DNA from: Siphonodentalium dalli
Taxonomy: Eukaryota; Mollusca; Scaphopoda; Gadilida; Siphonodentaliidae
Assembly (NCBI GenBank): GCA_032622095.1
Contig: CP136065.1
Coordinates: 204,948,151-205,012,150 of the forward strand
Reading direction: 5' to 3'
DNA length: 64,000 nucleotides
In this document: positions 23,901 to 36,668 of the stretch, in pieces
Layout of the letters: the number at the start of each line of letters is the position of its first letter
Position numbering within the stretch: the stretch's first letter is position 1
Program-made: the position numbers and the translations under genes
Notes under the pieces: generated by a model
What the model was told of the DNA's origin: nothing
The model's database searches: none
Seen by the model: only the letters and a program-made list of their open reading frames with translations

Positions 23901-24619
23901 CCTTTGAACGGAGGTTATCATTTTCCTTTGAACGGAGGTTATTATGTTTGGCATATGAACAAAACTATATGTATTTAAATATTCCTTCTGTTGATGGCGA
24001 TTTGAACAAATATGAATATTTCTGCAACGAATTACGCCGCCCGTGCCTTTAAATATGCTGAACTATGCATGAGTTTCAGAATCCTGTACATTACTTATGG
24101 GACGTACCACGGGTGGCTGTGACATCACATCTGTTTTGCGGATGACTAGACTTTAAATTTTGCACATCAATCGCCCAGAATCACAAGTTGGTCTTTGGCC
24201 GTCGCAGAACCAGATGAGAGTCTTTCATATATCCAGATGGTGCTAAATACATTGGATCTCTGGTTGCTTCTTGCAAGTTTTCCAGTTTCTTACTGGGGTG
24301 GGGGCGGCTGTTTGTTTCCCGGTGTACTGGAGTGACGTTTCAGTGAACTATATTTTGTGGTCCCTTGTGAAAGTAATAACAATGTCATAATATGGCAATG
24401 TCACTGAAAACACGATTATTGCCGACAAACAAACCAATCTCTGTGAAGGAGCGCATATATAAGGCGTCCCTAAATCCCTTCTGTGGAGTTTTTTTTAGTC
24501 TCATGTGTTTTCAGACACATAGCAGCAATCATCCACTGTCTGTCTACCAACGGATTAGATTTTTGTTTTGGAGCGAAAGGATGGGTTTATGTGAGCAACG
24601 CTCAATCCGCTTATACCCA
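23901..24619. other. Flank of the giant inverted repeat
   Basis: No supported gene. The minus strand just inside 24600 can be read as KRIERCSHK-like, possibly the other half of the LINE relic seen at 52017-52270; this is weak. Confidence 0.3.
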
Positions 24620-24689
24620 AATCAGTCCGAGGGCCTGCTGGGTTCTATTTGCCCAATCGCGTGCCCCAGATTTGTTCCACCCCAGGTAT

Positions 24690-25075
24690 ACGTTTAAAGA
24701 AATCCGATTTCTTAAGTTCCGCATTCCTGGCGTTCAAGGGACAGAGACCCCACAAACCCCCCCAAAAATTACTTCTATTTGCACATTTGAGTACAAAGCT
24801 GCTTTTTATAATAATAGTGCTCCAGCAAACACTGATCAACAATACACAATTTCTGAAACGAAATTTTCTGGCGTTTTCATTTCAGAAGGGGGTTTTTGAT
24901 AGTACCCACAAAACCCCCAAAATGACTTCTATTTGCACTTTCGAGTACAAAGCGAGATTTTTGTATTAATAGTGCTCTAGTCATTACTGATCGATGATAC
25001 ACACTTTCTGAAACGAAATTCCCTGGCGTTTTCATTTCAGAAGGAGTTTTTGAATGTACCCCCAAAAACCGGAAA
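24690..25075. repeat. ~165-bp tandem repeat in left arm
   Basis: Three diverged units contain CTGGCGTTTTCATTTCAGAA, ACAAAACCCCCAAAA and ACTTCTATTTGCAC. The right arm carries the inverse at 51690-51960. The frames reported on both strands are repeat artefacts. Confidence 0.7.
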
Positions 25076-25799
25076 ATTTACTTTTATTTGCAGATACTGT
25101 CGAATACAAAGAACAATTTTAGAGGTGAACCCGGAATAAATTTATAATAAGCTGGTTTTTTTTGTGTGTCAATTCTGTAAATATACTAATCTACTGACCA
25201 CAAACGTTCCCTAACTGCTAAATAAGACCAAACAGCCAAAATTTCCACGCGTTTCAAGGAGGAAAATTCGTTACTTTTGGGTAAAAAAAATGCAGAATAA
25301 CATGTAAGAAAATAAAAATTTTAGTCCGGGAACCAGTTCGGTCAACGTGCATACCCCCTCCAGTCAAGAATTAAACTTCATTCATTTTTTTTTGTAAGGA
25401 TGTCTGCTCAAACTATTTCGACGTTAAAAGGTGAGCTCGTCTATAGATGTACCGAGCAATATGGCGGCCATTTCAGGGAGTATACCCCCACTCACTACAT
25501 AAATTTACAACAGAAACCCATTGTTCTTGTATATGCCTGTCATTTTATGCATAATTTGACTGAAAAAATCAAAAATGGAGGACAAAATGGCAACCGGAAG
25601 TAGTAAAAATAGCATTTTACGGTAACTTTCACCATAGGTGCCAGTTGCGCCACCATACATGATGTCCAATCCTAATCCTATAATAGTAAGTCATAACCCT
25701 AGTTTTAAAAAATGACGACGAAAATGGCAATCGGAAGTCAACAATTGAAGTGCTTTTTTAATTTCTAACTTTTTTAACTAAATCTTCAAACATCGAATA
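25076..25799. other. Left-arm sequence, weakly matched in right arm
   Basis: Contains two copies of an AAAATGGCAA(C/T)CGGAAGT block (25585 and 25722), with partial inverted counterparts near 50280 and 50600. The 67-codon frame at 25400-25603 is not conserved in the other arm and is not called a gene. Confidence 0.45.
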
Positions 25800-27340
25800 A
25801 ATATATAGCCAATAAGTAGTGGTATATATGCCACCATACAAGTTTCCAAAGCCACCAACTAGTTTCAGAATACATAAAATGAGTGTCCCAAACCACCTAA
25901 CGAGTGTACCAAACAATATACTGAGTAACCTACATAGTATCCAAAACCAAACTATGAGTATCCAAATCCATTGGTCTGGTGCCTCAAATTCAAATATTGT
26001 CCCGAGTAAACATCGTAAATAATCCATCCAACGAGTTTCCCAAACCACCAAGTAGTGCCCCAAATCATATGCAACTGGTTCCCAACTCATATAGCCCCCA
26101 GCCATGCATCTGGTGTCCTCGCCCACACAATGAGTGTCACGAGCCATCATAATTAAGCCATTTAACACCACCCGATTATTGTCGCAACCCTGCAACGATT
26201 GTTCCAACCCACAGTGCATGGTAGTGCCCCAAACAATGCAACTGGTGTTCCAAACTACACAGGTTTTGTCCCAAACTACCAAAAATGAGTGTTCCTAATC
26301 ATCCAACGAGTGCTCCAAATCATACGACGAGTGGGTCAATCCACCCAATGATTTCCCCAAACCACACAACGAGTGTCCCAAACCATCCAGCGAATGTTCG
26401 AAAGGAAAAGAGTATCCAATATGCACCAAAACTAGTGTTCCAGGCCATCCTAGGAGAGTCCTATGTCACACAACAGGTGTCCCAAACCACCAACTGTCGT
26501 CTCAATCCATTCAACGGCCCAATCAGTGAACCAGTTGACAAATTAGTGTCTCATTCAACCACTCGTGTGTCCGATATCCACATCTAGTGTAAAAAAAAAA
26601 CACCCAATTGGAGTCTCAAACCATGCAATGGGTGTCACAAACAATTAAGTAGTACCCCATACCAAATGCACCTTATTCCCGACCCACACAGATAGTCCCA
26701 CAAACCATGCATCTGGTGTCCTAACCCACACAATTAGTATAACAAGACACCCAAGGAGTGTCTCAATTCACCCGATTAGTGTCACAACCCTGCAACGATT
26801 TTTACAAACCACAGTCAGTGCACGATAGTGCCCCAAAACAATGCAACATGTGTTCCAAACCACATAGGTTTGGTCCTAAACAACATCGGATTTGTCCCAA
26901 ACTTCAAAAATGAGCGTCCCTAACCATCCAACGAGTGTTCCAAATCATACGAGTGATCAATCCATCCAATAATTGCCCCAAACCACACAACGAGTGTCAC
27001 AAACCATCCAACGAATGTTCGTTTGTCCCCGCTCCACCCAAATGGTGTCACAAACCATCTACTAACTGGCATCTCAATACATCCAAACTAGTACGCAAAA
27101 CCCTCCAACGAGTATTTAACCCGTTCATTGTGGGTGCTTTGCTGCTGTAACTTTAATGATCATATGCGCCATGCATTCTCGCACAGGGAGTCTTGCATAT
27201 GTATGAGAATGCCGTGGCTTACAAGAACAAGGTAAGTTTTGTTAGGCCAGTGCATTTTCTTATAGGTTTTCGCAAAATTTCAAGAAGCTACAGTCATTAA
27301 AGGGTTAAGACAATCAAATGAGTGTTCCAAACCTATGGAG
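25800..27340. repeat. Diverged CCAAACCA(C/T)CCAACGAGTGT minisatellite
   Basis: Dozens of irregular ~22-33-bp units with CCAAACCA, CAACGAGTGT and GAGTGTCCC. The complementary array occurs in the right arm at 39291-39640 and 49855-50130, showing that the right-arm array was split by a 10-kb insertion. A family B MITE is embedded at 27116-27308. Confidence 0.75.
27116..27308. mobile_element. TTAA-flanked MITE, family B, copy 3
   Basis: TTAACCCGTTCATTGTGGG to CAGTCATTAAAGGGTTAA, inside the left-arm minisatellite. I see no counterpart in the right arm, so it probably inserted after the arms formed. Confidence 0.65.
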
Positions 27341-27344
27341 GGTT

Positions 27345-27845
27345 ATTAGGGTCACAATCCTAACTTCACATTTTAATTCTAACTTAACATTTTAATTCTT
27401 ATATTTTAATTCTAACTTAATATTTTAATTCTTACTTAAAATTTTAATTCGAACTTAACATTTTAATTCTTATATTTTAATTCTAACTTTACATTTTAAT
27501 TCTAACTTAACATTTTAATTCTTATATTTTAATTCTATTTACATTCTATTTACATTCTATTTACATTCTATTTACATTCTATTTACATTATATTTACATT
27601 CTATTTACATTCTATTTACTTTCTATTTACTTTCTAACTTAACATTTTAATTCTTATATTTTAATTATAACTTAATAGTTTTATTTTAATATTTTAAATC
27701 TACTACAAAAAGGTCTAATGTTGGAATTAAAATATTATATTTAAAAAGTTGAAATTGAAATGAGCATAAAACTGATCTCAGAATTGAAAGGCAAAAATTA
27801 AAACAAACATAAAACGGATTCTAGAAGTTGTAATTGTGACCCTAA
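27345..27845. repeat. AT-rich satellite, left arm
   Basis: Repeats of AACTTAACATTTTAATTC and of TTCTATTTACA, closing with TTCTAGAAGTTGTAATTGTG. The whole block is found inverted at 38826-39290 with the same edge sequences, a strong anchor for the inverted repeat. Confidence 0.85.
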
Positions 27846-29640
27846 TAAAGCGCCAGAGTCGTAATTTCGCTAAAATCCGGATTGAGAATCCGAAGCCGAT
27901 TACGGGGGCGGGGCTAATTCCCGATTCTAAATCAGATTTTGAAATCCACGTGGTCTCCGAAACTCTCTCCCAGCGTCAAACATGGCTCATGTATTTGACA
28001 CAAGTATCATTTGTATCTTATATTTATAAAGTGCATGTTTGTTGTGAAAGTCATGCTTTTCTTCTATGTGTATATACACGGCACATAATTTGCTGCCAAT
28101 CCGACTTAATCGCATCTGTTTTTTCAAGTTAAAGTGTGTTTACTGATGATGGCAAGCATATCTAAACATGACAGCTCTAGGCCTCCTGAATCAAATTCCG
28201 AAGATGTTGTGAAGAACACACGAAACTTGTCAGTTGAACAGGGACGCGACGACAGGGGTTGTTTGGGTGTCTCGACCCCCACCCCGAACTTTGGTACAAT
28301 TTGCTAAGCTGTGCAGTCATTCATACGTGAGGAAAATCAGGATTATTTTGACTAACTGTTTCAAATAATGATACGTACAAGCCAACAAACGCAACAAACA
28401 AACCCGATTTTAAATAAATACATATACAAACTTATGACTAACTCGGGAGAGGGGGTGTCCAGTGATCTGTATATATGTTCAACTTGTTTGGGTAGTCATG
28501 TTGCTTTGCCTTTACTAATTTTTTTTTCAGTGTAATAACATATGGGAGAGGGGGTACCCTTAAGTGAGTCAGTACTTGTCCCCCAATTCCTTTGTATGTA
28601 TAAACAAATGTATGTGTTATATATCATGTGTTATCTAAATTTGACATATATTTGAAATAAATATATCTAAACTAAACTTTGGTACATTCCAGCAGTCGGA
28701 AATTTCATGCATGACACAACATTAGTTGGATATTAATTTGACACCATATATAGGTTGGCATTGTTCTCATTGTTTGATTTTTTTCAACCAGTAAAAGTTG
28801 GTAATTTTCCAATCTTAGTGTTTGTCAGATTGGATATTTCCAAGGGGAGCAAATTGAATTCTGCGAACCTGTGAGATTGATGTTTGGTTCAATCAGTAAA
28901 CGAACAGACAGAGACTATTGTGCAAAACGACTGCATTTAACGAAACAAAACATGTTAAACATGAAATTGCTATAACTTTAAGACTAGATGATAGTACATA
29001 CGTGTATCTGATAATCCATCGATACCATATAATCCTACTATTTTTTGAATAAGAAGAAACATTATAATAACGAACACAGCAGAAGACATATCCATGCAGG
29101 TTCATATGAATTCGGTCAATGGTGACGTATCCGCCGAATTCGAAATCGACATGCGTTCGGGCGGTATTTTAAGGATGGAATTATGAAATGGACATATGAA
29201 AGTGACAATCAACAATGATTTACAATTGCTTCGCCATCAACCGAAGTGCTCCCCCAGCGTTACTATCAATAGCGTTATTATTTGGCTAATTTCAGTAATA
29301 TTCTCCCAGTTTACATTCAATAAAACAAATTTGTCTCCGCATTTAAAATTCTTTGATATATATCGTTTATATTCTGCAATAATTTGTATACAAGAGACGG
29401 ATTCTTATGTTTTATTGTGTTTTTAAACTCTGAGGTGGCGAAATCTCGGTTTGTTTACATTACGAACATTTGAGTCCGTAATCGGAATCGGAATCCCAAT
29501 CGGATTACCACGAAATTGAGATTACGGTCTGTTCGTTTACTGATTCTGCCAATTTCTGGTCTGTTCTTTTGCCGAACCAAGTCGTACGGGGACCAATCTT
29601 TAATCTGAATCCAGAATCTGAATCGGATTTTAGCGAAATA
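27846..29640. mobile_element. Left-arm-specific insertion (~1.8 kb)
   Basis: The right arm reads straight through this point (near 38822), whereas the left arm is interrupted. The insertion has inverted ends with ATTTCGCTAAAATCCG (27863) and CGGATTTTAGCGAAAT (29623), and CAGAG/CTCTG at the extremes. hAT-like ends are possible but no clean 8-bp duplication was found. Inside, 28520-28680 matches a dispersed repeat also at 62590-62706 (TCAGTACTTGTCC...CCTTT). No coding frame supported. Confidence 0.6.
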
Positions 29641-30025
29641 ACGCCTCTGCACTTCTGTAACAATTATAACGAAAGGTGTCGCTGCGATCGAACAGCAGGA
29701 CATGACAATCTGCGGGATGGGATGGAATATGGAATAGAATAACAATATGCGGAACAGAATTTCAAATTGCGTGGAACGGCCGATATCTCGAGGAATACAG
29801 CACGTAGAGGGCTAAGTATGGTGTCTAACGAAAGTACACATTCGTACTATCCACACATATTAACCGCGCCACTGACCGGATAGCAGAAGTTGCATTATTC
29901 GATCGACAACTGACCTAACATAAAATTGTCGAAATCAAGGCCGTATAGAACAGCTGTAGAAATGTATTTTTTACAGCGATAACGCTATGCCCACGAGCAA
30001 ACTTGGTATTAAAATGAAGTTTATT
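29640..30025. repeat. Left-arm segment matching 38440-38820 inverted
   Basis: Near-collinear reverse-complement match including CGAAAGGTGTCGCTGCGATC, CCGATATCTCGAGGAATACA and GGTATTAAAATGAAGTTTAT. Similarity seems lower than in recent duplications, with many substitutions, so the inverted repeat is old. The match ends abruptly at AAGTTTAT, where a left-arm insertion begins. Confidence 0.85.
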
Positions 30026-32111
30026 TATTACCGCCACGAAGTGGGTGGACACTGGTGTACAGATTTGTATAGACTCATGGTCGTATGGAGGAATGTATTC
30101 TTGTTTCGTACTAGAGTATAAATCGTACCGATAATTACGATAGTACGACAAAGATTAGCACATGTGTTTACGTCACCGGTGTAATTGTGGGGACATGTTT
30201 CTATTATGAAGATTTGCTATCCCGAAGGTCCGCTATTCCGAAGATTCTCTATTCCGAAGGTTTTTGTTATTTTTAGGTTAATTCTATATTCTAAAGTATT
30301 GAGACTAATTTGAGAGGATTCATTTTCACAAAGATTCTTTTTATGGAGTGTGCGCTCACATCCGAACTGATCCTGCGCGCACACCGATACAGATACAGGA
30401 GGAAATAACTTAACTTAGAACATTAAATGTGATTTTGTTTTGTTTTCGCGGGTTTTCTTGAGATTTAATGTCATTACGTGGGCCCATACCGTTGAATTCT
30501 TGGCATATACTATGAATGTTGTGGTATATATGGACCCTCCCGCATTGGGACATGACACAGGTACAGTTGACTTAAGTGATGATCTGTGTGGGCTCCAATT
30601 TGGAGTTCAATATTTTAAGGGTCAAGTTTAGAATTTTATGGGTCCATAGCTTTGAACTCTTGGCATATAATATGAATATTGGGGGGCATGTCTCTATTCC
30701 GAAGGTTCACTATCCCGAAGGTCCACTATTCCGAAATTTCTCTGAATGTTCGCTATTCCGAAGGTTCACCAATCCGAAGGTTCGTTATTCCGAAGGTTCT
30801 GTGTTCCGAAGATTTTTGTTATTTTAAGGTTAATTCTATATTCTAAAGTATTGAGAAGATTCTTTTTATGAAGGAAATAACTTAAAACATTAAATGTGAT
30901 TTTTTTTTGTTTTCGCGGGTTTTCTTGAGTTTAATGTCATTACGTATGATCTTATTTCTCATACATATTCACACCAAGCAGCCCACACAATTGCTATGTT
31001 TCCATGCGATTTAATGTGATTACGTGTGACCTAATATCTCAATAATCTGAGGCAAGAGTACGCCTGCTAAAGGCGAATTATAACAGTTGGGGCTATAACG
31101 CTCAATGAATACTGGAGGCTATAACAAACTGCACAGCAGAATATCGCTGAATGGACGAGTATGAGATGAGCCTAACTGCATAGTATATACGGTTTTAATA
31201 ACAATTTATGCCATAAAATTTGAATAAAATACTATAATTCATCACCATTTGAAACGCAGAATACTTCTATCTCCTAGTTTGAAACACCTTTAAAATACAG
31301 CGTCGTATATCTAGCAATTAGCAACCAACATCTCCTCCTCGGCTTTTCATAGATTCAACGTAATTTGATACTTATGGGTGTTTCTGTCCGGGAAGTGTTT
31401 TGGACGGGTCAAATCGTGACTCCGACTTGACCTTGACCTTTAAAACTGTCAATGCAAGGTCAATTTGGGTAAAACGGACAAATTTCGGCGAAATTTTATA
31501 CCTAGGGATACTTTTGTCCGGGGAAAGTTTGAACGGGTCAAATCGTGACCTCGGCCTGACATTGACCTTCAATGTGGTCAATCAAAGGTAAAATCGGACA
31601 AAACGGATGGATTTCAACGAAATTTGATACCTATGGGTACTTTTGTCGGGGGAGTGTTTTGGACGGGTCAAATCATGACTCCGACCTTACCTTGACCTTC
31701 AAAATTGTTCATTAAAGGTCAAGTGGGGTAAAACGGACGGATTTCGACGAAATTTGATACCTAGGGGTACTTTTCTCCGGGTGGGGGTGTTTTGGACAGG
31801 TCAAATCATGACCCTGACCTGACCTTGACTTTCGAAATAGTCAATTGAAGGTCAAATCGCGCCTTTCACCGGAAATCAGATGGGAAACAGCCCGGGCAAA
31901 GTCGGGCCCATCAGCTTGTGTAATAAAGAAAACAGTTTGAAGAAAGTAACGTATGACACGAGAAACGGGAAAACTTGAAATATGGAAGTATGCAAATTTC
32001 CCGCATCAAATTTGAAAGCTAGTTTATAGAATAATTGTATTATAATTTATATTTATGGCTAATAATATGATATTGGTGGCGTTACCATTTCTGACTATGG
32101 TTTTCTTGTCA
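30026..32111. mobile_element. Second left-arm-specific insertion block (~2.1 kb)
   Basis: The right arm continues directly from AAGTTTAT to CATCTATTGCACA (38434), whereas the left arm has this extra block. It contains a ~480-bp direct duplication (30200-30490 and 30690-30960) rich in CTATTCCGAAGGTT units, a fragment of the AGGCCCACTT MITE (31190-31265) and a Helitron-like unit (31310-31918). 32040-32111 is an inverted copy of a repeat also at about 41560 and 58040 (CAGAAATGGTAACGC). Confidence 0.65.
31310..31918 (+). mobile_element. Helitron-like element with ~130-bp internal tandem repeats
   Basis: Begins TCTAGCAATTAG after A and ends with the hairpin CCCGGGCAAAGTCGGG then CCCATCAGCTTG before T, close to the CTRR end rule. 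Four ~130-bp internal units each contain GACGGGTCAAATC and GACCTTGACCTT. No Rep/helicase. The 5' end is tentative. Confidence 0.45.
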
Positions 32112-32880
32112 TCTATTGCACAACAAAAATATATTACTTCGAACGAAGCTGCGATTTATGCACACATAGAGACAGCTTAACCCACGCATGCGAAGGTGCC
32201 ACGAAACACGAAAAACTGCGTTCGACATGTTTAGAATTTAGATTTTTCGATGAATACGCTAGCAAACAACAAGTATCAAATGACGCAGTGGAATATTGTG
32301 CATTCGTTTTAAGCTACAATATGGCGGTTTAATACGAATACTGTAATGGCGAACACGCAAACACGTGCCGATGAAAACAGCTAAAAATAGACTCGATGTT
32401 TACCATTATAGGATCGATTTAAGCTCATATTCAATATAATGTGGCGTATAGTATATCGAAATGTAGGATTAGACACAGGGAATGTAATTTTGTCCAAATA
32501 GGTCCACTACGCAGTGAAATTGTTGTAGAAATTCGCTCCAAGAAAGAGCGCTACTTTTTCTCGTGAACAATAGAATGGCCGACTGAAGCCGTTTTATCGT
32601 TCCAACTAAGCCTGTTTTTTTTTAGCAGCACTTCATCCCCAAAATACGAATATACACCATGTATCAGAAGACGTATCAAATGTGATTTTTTAAAGGGATT
32701 TGCGCTCTTCATTTGTTATAATTAGCACTTATTTTTTATTTCAGTTGTGACTAAAAGCCCAGATGCCGGTATCCGGCGATTACAAGCCAAGTTACAAAAT
32801 AGATTAACTGGGTTGAACGCTTGAATATGTCAATGGTGAGACTGTTCGAACGAATATTCAAACAAATAGTGTTTATAGAC
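32112..32880. repeat. Innermost left-arm segment
   Basis: Matches 35998-36668 in reverse complement over about 670 bp. Shared blocks include CGAAAAACTGCGTTCGAC, ATGGCCGACTGAAGCCGTTTT and GTGAGACTGTTCGAA. The unit ends at the central satellite on both sides (ACTAAAATCTTATGTGTCCG on the left). Confidence 0.85.
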
Positions 32881-33640
32881 TAAAATCTTATGTGTCCGCC
32901 GGTCATACGCGGTGGAGGTTCTCCTATTATATGCCGGTCATACGCGGGGGAGGTTGTCATATGAACATATTATCTGCCGGTCATACGCAGGGGAGGTTCT
33001 CATATGAACATATTATCCGCCGTTCATACGAGGTGGAGGTTCTCATATTATCCGCAGTCATCTGCAGGGGAGGTTCTCATATATCCTCCGGTCATACGGG
33101 GGAGGTTCTCATATAAAAACCGGTCATACGCGGTGGAGGTTCATATTATCCGCTGGTCATACGCGGTGGAGGTTCATATTATTCGCCGGTCATACGCGAG
33201 GGAGGTTCTCATATTATACGCCAGTCAAACACGGGTGAGGTTCTCATATGAGAACCTCCCCCGCGTGTGACTGGTGGATAATGTGAGAACCTCCCTCGCG
33301 TATGACCGGCGGATAATATGAACCTCCACCGTGTATGACCGGTGGATAATATGTTCATATGAGAACCTCCACCGCGTTCATATTATTCACCGGTCATACA
33401 TGAGGGAGATTCTCATATGTGGGGGAGGTTATCATATTATCCACCGGTCATACGCGGGGGAGCTTCTCATATGAGAACCTCACCCGCGTATGGCCGGTAA
33501 ATAATATGAACCTCCACTGCACATGGCCAGCAGATAATATGTGCATATGAGAACCCCCCCTGTATTACCGGAGGATAATATGAGAACCTCCCCCCGCAGA
33601 TGACCGCGGATAATATGAGAACCTCCACCACGTATGACAA
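32880..33640. repeat. Central palindromic satellite
   Basis: About 20 units of ~35 bp with consensus CCGGTCATACGCGG(T/G)GGAGG then TTCTCATATTATCCG. Units are in plus orientation up to about 33245, then mostly reverse (GAGAACCTCCACCGCG), with a few flips near 33380-33470. The array itself is therefore a palindrome at the centre of the giant inverted repeat. Its reverse-oriented remainder continues at 35262-35397, beyond the LINE. The frames here are artefacts. Confidence 0.85.
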
Positions 33641-35262
33641 GCGGATGATAACATAACATAACATAACATTTTATTGACATAATACACCCACGCGGGGCAG
33701 TTGTTATAATACAGATAATTTAAACACAAGTCAAGACAATTTTATATAAAATATATATATAACATGTATTTGTAACACAACACTATATTCTCATTTATTT
33801 GCGGAAAACTGCCGAACCATGTTACAGATCAGATTGCATATGCTCGGGTGTTCAGCCTTCATGAGGAATATGAACTTTTCTATTTCATCAAAGTTTACGA
33901 AAATTGGTTGGTGAACTCCTATTTCAGTGAAAAATCTCATCCGCAAATGGTTATGTTTTTCACATCTCATTATAAAGTGTTCTTCCGTTTCAATTTCATT
34001 TGCTTCACATTTTTACATATGCGTTTCTCGTAAGGTATTTTTGGCTGAGCGTGTCGCCCAACCTCTACCTGCAACTTATGATTGCTTACTCTAAGCTTAC
34101 TGAAACACGATCTCGTATAAAAATTAGTAATTTGGAGTAAGTATGGTTCAATTTCATATTGTTCTTTGAAACAACGATACGTTCTTAATTTATTCATACC
34201 ATTTATCTTGTTGTCATCGAATATTTCGTTTTTGAACGTTAGAATATGAACGCATTTTAATTCTTCCCGGACTTTATTGAGATATTCCAGCGATAGGTTA
34301 TTCTCTAAATCGCTTATTTTTGGCATGTGAAGTGCTTCTGCCAAAAAACGGTGGAATTATATATTCCTCGCATATTTGGGCAGAATTCTGAAGTAACATA
34401 TTCGGTTTTCTTTCAGACAGTTTAAGCATATATCTTACAGCATTCATTATCGCATCATGTGCTATCGGAAATCTGCCCAATTCTGCTCTTGTCGCGTGAT
34501 TAGACGCCATTCTATTTAAACCCAACACTGATTTACAAAATTTAACATGTGTAATTTCACATGGAATAGATTCGAGCTTGTTAATATTAATATGCGATGC
34601 CCATATTTCGCAACCATATAAAACGATAGGTTTTATCAGCTTGTCAAATAGTTTACACCAAATGCTTACTGAGAAAATTTCATGTTTGCGCAAGGATGAC
34701 ATTAAACTATACATTGCTTTTAACCCTTTGTTGTTAACATCTATCTGGGCTTTGCAAAAGTTTCCATTCGCACAAAACTTAATACCAAGATAGGTATATT
34801 CCTTAACTGTTTCCAACGGAGTGTTGCTTAATTTAAAGGCAGTTAGTTTTTTTGTTGCTCGTTTCCTGAATATCAGGCATTTAGTTTTCTGAAGATTCAC
34901 TTCTACTTTGTTCCTTATGCTGTAATTCTCCAATTTATTCAAACATCTTTGCATACATTCAGCAGTTTCAGATAGCATAACCAGATCATCTGCAAATAGC
35001 ATATGACTTAGAGATTTTTCGCCAACTTTAACCGGTTTGCACGAATCATCAAATTCGGCGCTAATGTCATCAATAAATATTTTGAAAATTGTGGGAGAAA
35101 TAATAAATCCTTGTCTAACGCCAACATTTGAAATCCTATGAGGCCCATAACCTTGGCTAGTTCGTACCGAATAAGCACTTGACGCATACATAGATTCAAT
35201 AGTTTTCATAATATTGCCATTGATACCAACATGTTTCAATTTAGTAAACATTGTCTCTCGGT
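33641..35262 (-). pseudogene. 5'-truncated non-LTR retrotransposon, broken reverse transcriptase
   Basis: The minus-strand frame 35251-34298 carries reverse transcriptase motifs: VRQGFIISP (usual VRQGCPLSP), the catalytic FADDLVML box, then LGIKF and VLYGCEIWA thumb signatures. The frame breaks in a T-run near 34340, resumes to about 34030, breaks again, and ends at TGA 33793-33791 (ending FSANK). A typical RGRHAQPKIPYEKRICK segment precedes the lost Cys cluster. The 3' tail is TGTTATGTTATG at 33646-33668. The N-terminal RT and endonuclease are missing. Two frameshifts and truncation mean it is dead. It is inserted into the central satellite. Confidence 0.85.
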
Positions 35263-35397
35263 GGACAGTATATGTTCATATGAGAACCTCCCCTGCGTAT
35301 GACCGGCAGATAATATGTTCATATGAGAACCTCCCCCGCATATTACCGGCAGATAATATGAGAACCTCCACCGCGTATGACCGGCGGACACATAAGT
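35262..35397. repeat. Right remainder of the central satellite
   Basis: Three reverse-oriented units (GAACCTCCCC...TGACCGGC) closing with GGCGGACACATAAG, the mirror of the left edge at 32891. Confidence 0.8.
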
Positions 35398-35405
35398 TTT
35401 TATAA

Positions 35406-35542
35406 GAAATGAACGACGGTTTCAATGTGGTCATGGGATTTTGACCGTGAGAAAAAAATCAGCAAACTGCATGAATCCCAGAGTTTGCTGAATTTGTATC
35501 GCGGTAAAAACCCATGACCACGTTGGATCTGCCGTTTATTAT
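35406..35542. repeat. Small foldback element
   Basis: The arms ATGAACGACGGTTTCAATGT and ACGTTGGATCTGCCGTTTAT enclose GTGGTCATGGG/CCCATGACCAC and CAGCAAACT/AGTTTGCTG blocks. Present only on the right of the centre. Confidence 0.6.
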
Positions 35543-35997
35543 TTATATTTATATACTTAAATTCATTATCAACTAGGATTGTCTGTCTTTCAAACTATAC
35601 TTATTCATTTTAAATGAACGCATGGAGTTCAGTTCGGACAGTTCGAATCCTCGCTTTTTAGAAATCCAAACATTGCGAGAATCCGTTGACGCAGAGCGGA
35701 AAAACGCAATTGTACAGTGAATTATACACATATATGACGAAATGTCTTGTTTTACTTGTACTGATTATATAGACCAAAACAAATTGCTTGCCAAATCCGG
35801 ACGTGCTGAATAGTCAAGCAGTCGTTCATGTCCGACAACCCCCGGTGATTTCCGGGATCAATATGTTCATAAACCTATGAACGACATCGAAAGTGACGTC
35901 ACGTCACGTTCATATGTTTATGAACACATTGACTCAGGGGGCGTGTCTACAGTAACGCTATGGGGAAATCGGAAGCGATATTAGGTGTATGTTAATA
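35543..35997. other. Right-arm-specific sequence near the centre
   Basis: No match seen on the left side. Contains a GTTCATA...TATGAAC palindromic motif and GTGACGTCACGTCACG. No gene supported. Confidence 0.4.
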
Positions 35998-36668
35998 TAA
36001 GCGCTATAAACACTATTTGATTTGAATATTCTTTCGAACAGTCTCACCATTGACATATTCATGCGTTCAACCCAGTTAATCTATTTTGTAACTTGGCTTG
36101 TAATCGCCGGACACCGGCTTCCGGCATCTGGGCTTTCAGTCACAACTGAAATAAAAAATGAGTGCGAATTATAACAAATGAAGAGCGCAAAGCCCTTAAA
36201 AAATCACATTTGATACGTCTTCTGATACATGGTGTATATTCGTATTTTGTGGACGAAGTGCTGCTAAGAACAGGCTCAGTAGGAACGATAAAACGGCTTC
36301 AGTCGGCCATTCTATTTATTACGAGAAAAAGTAGCGCTCTTTCTTCGTGTTGGACCCATTTGGACAAAATTACATTCCCTGTGTCTAATCCTACATTTTG
36401 ATATACTATACGCCACAGTATATGGAATATATCAACTGAAATCGATCCTGTTATTGTAAACATCGAGTCTATTTTAGCTGTTTTCATCGGCGCGTGTTTG
36501 CGAGTTCTCCATTACATTATTCGTACTAAAACAGCCATACTGTAGCTAAAAACGAATGCGCTTTATTCCACTGTGTCATTTTGGTACATAACACTTGCTG
36601 TTTGCTAGCGTATTCATCGAGAAATCTAAATTCTAAACATTGACGTCGAACGCAGTTTTTCGTGTTTC
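35998..36668. repeat. Innermost right-arm segment
   Basis: Reverse complement of 32112-32880; see there. Ends at CGTGTTTCAT, where a right-arm insertion begins. Confidence 0.85.

Noticed and set aside
25758-26282. 174-codon minus-strand frame
   Set aside because: Lies in the CCAAACCA minisatellite; low-complexity Trp/Gly/Leu content reflects the repeat and it is not preserved in the other arm.
32892-33680. Frames of 65-88 codons in the central satellite
   Set aside because: Repeats of MRTS/ICWPC-type motifs from a ~35-bp unit; no coding evidence.
35640-35665. B-box-like AGTTCGAATCC as a tRNA
   Set aside because: No A-box at the proper distance and no cloverleaf.
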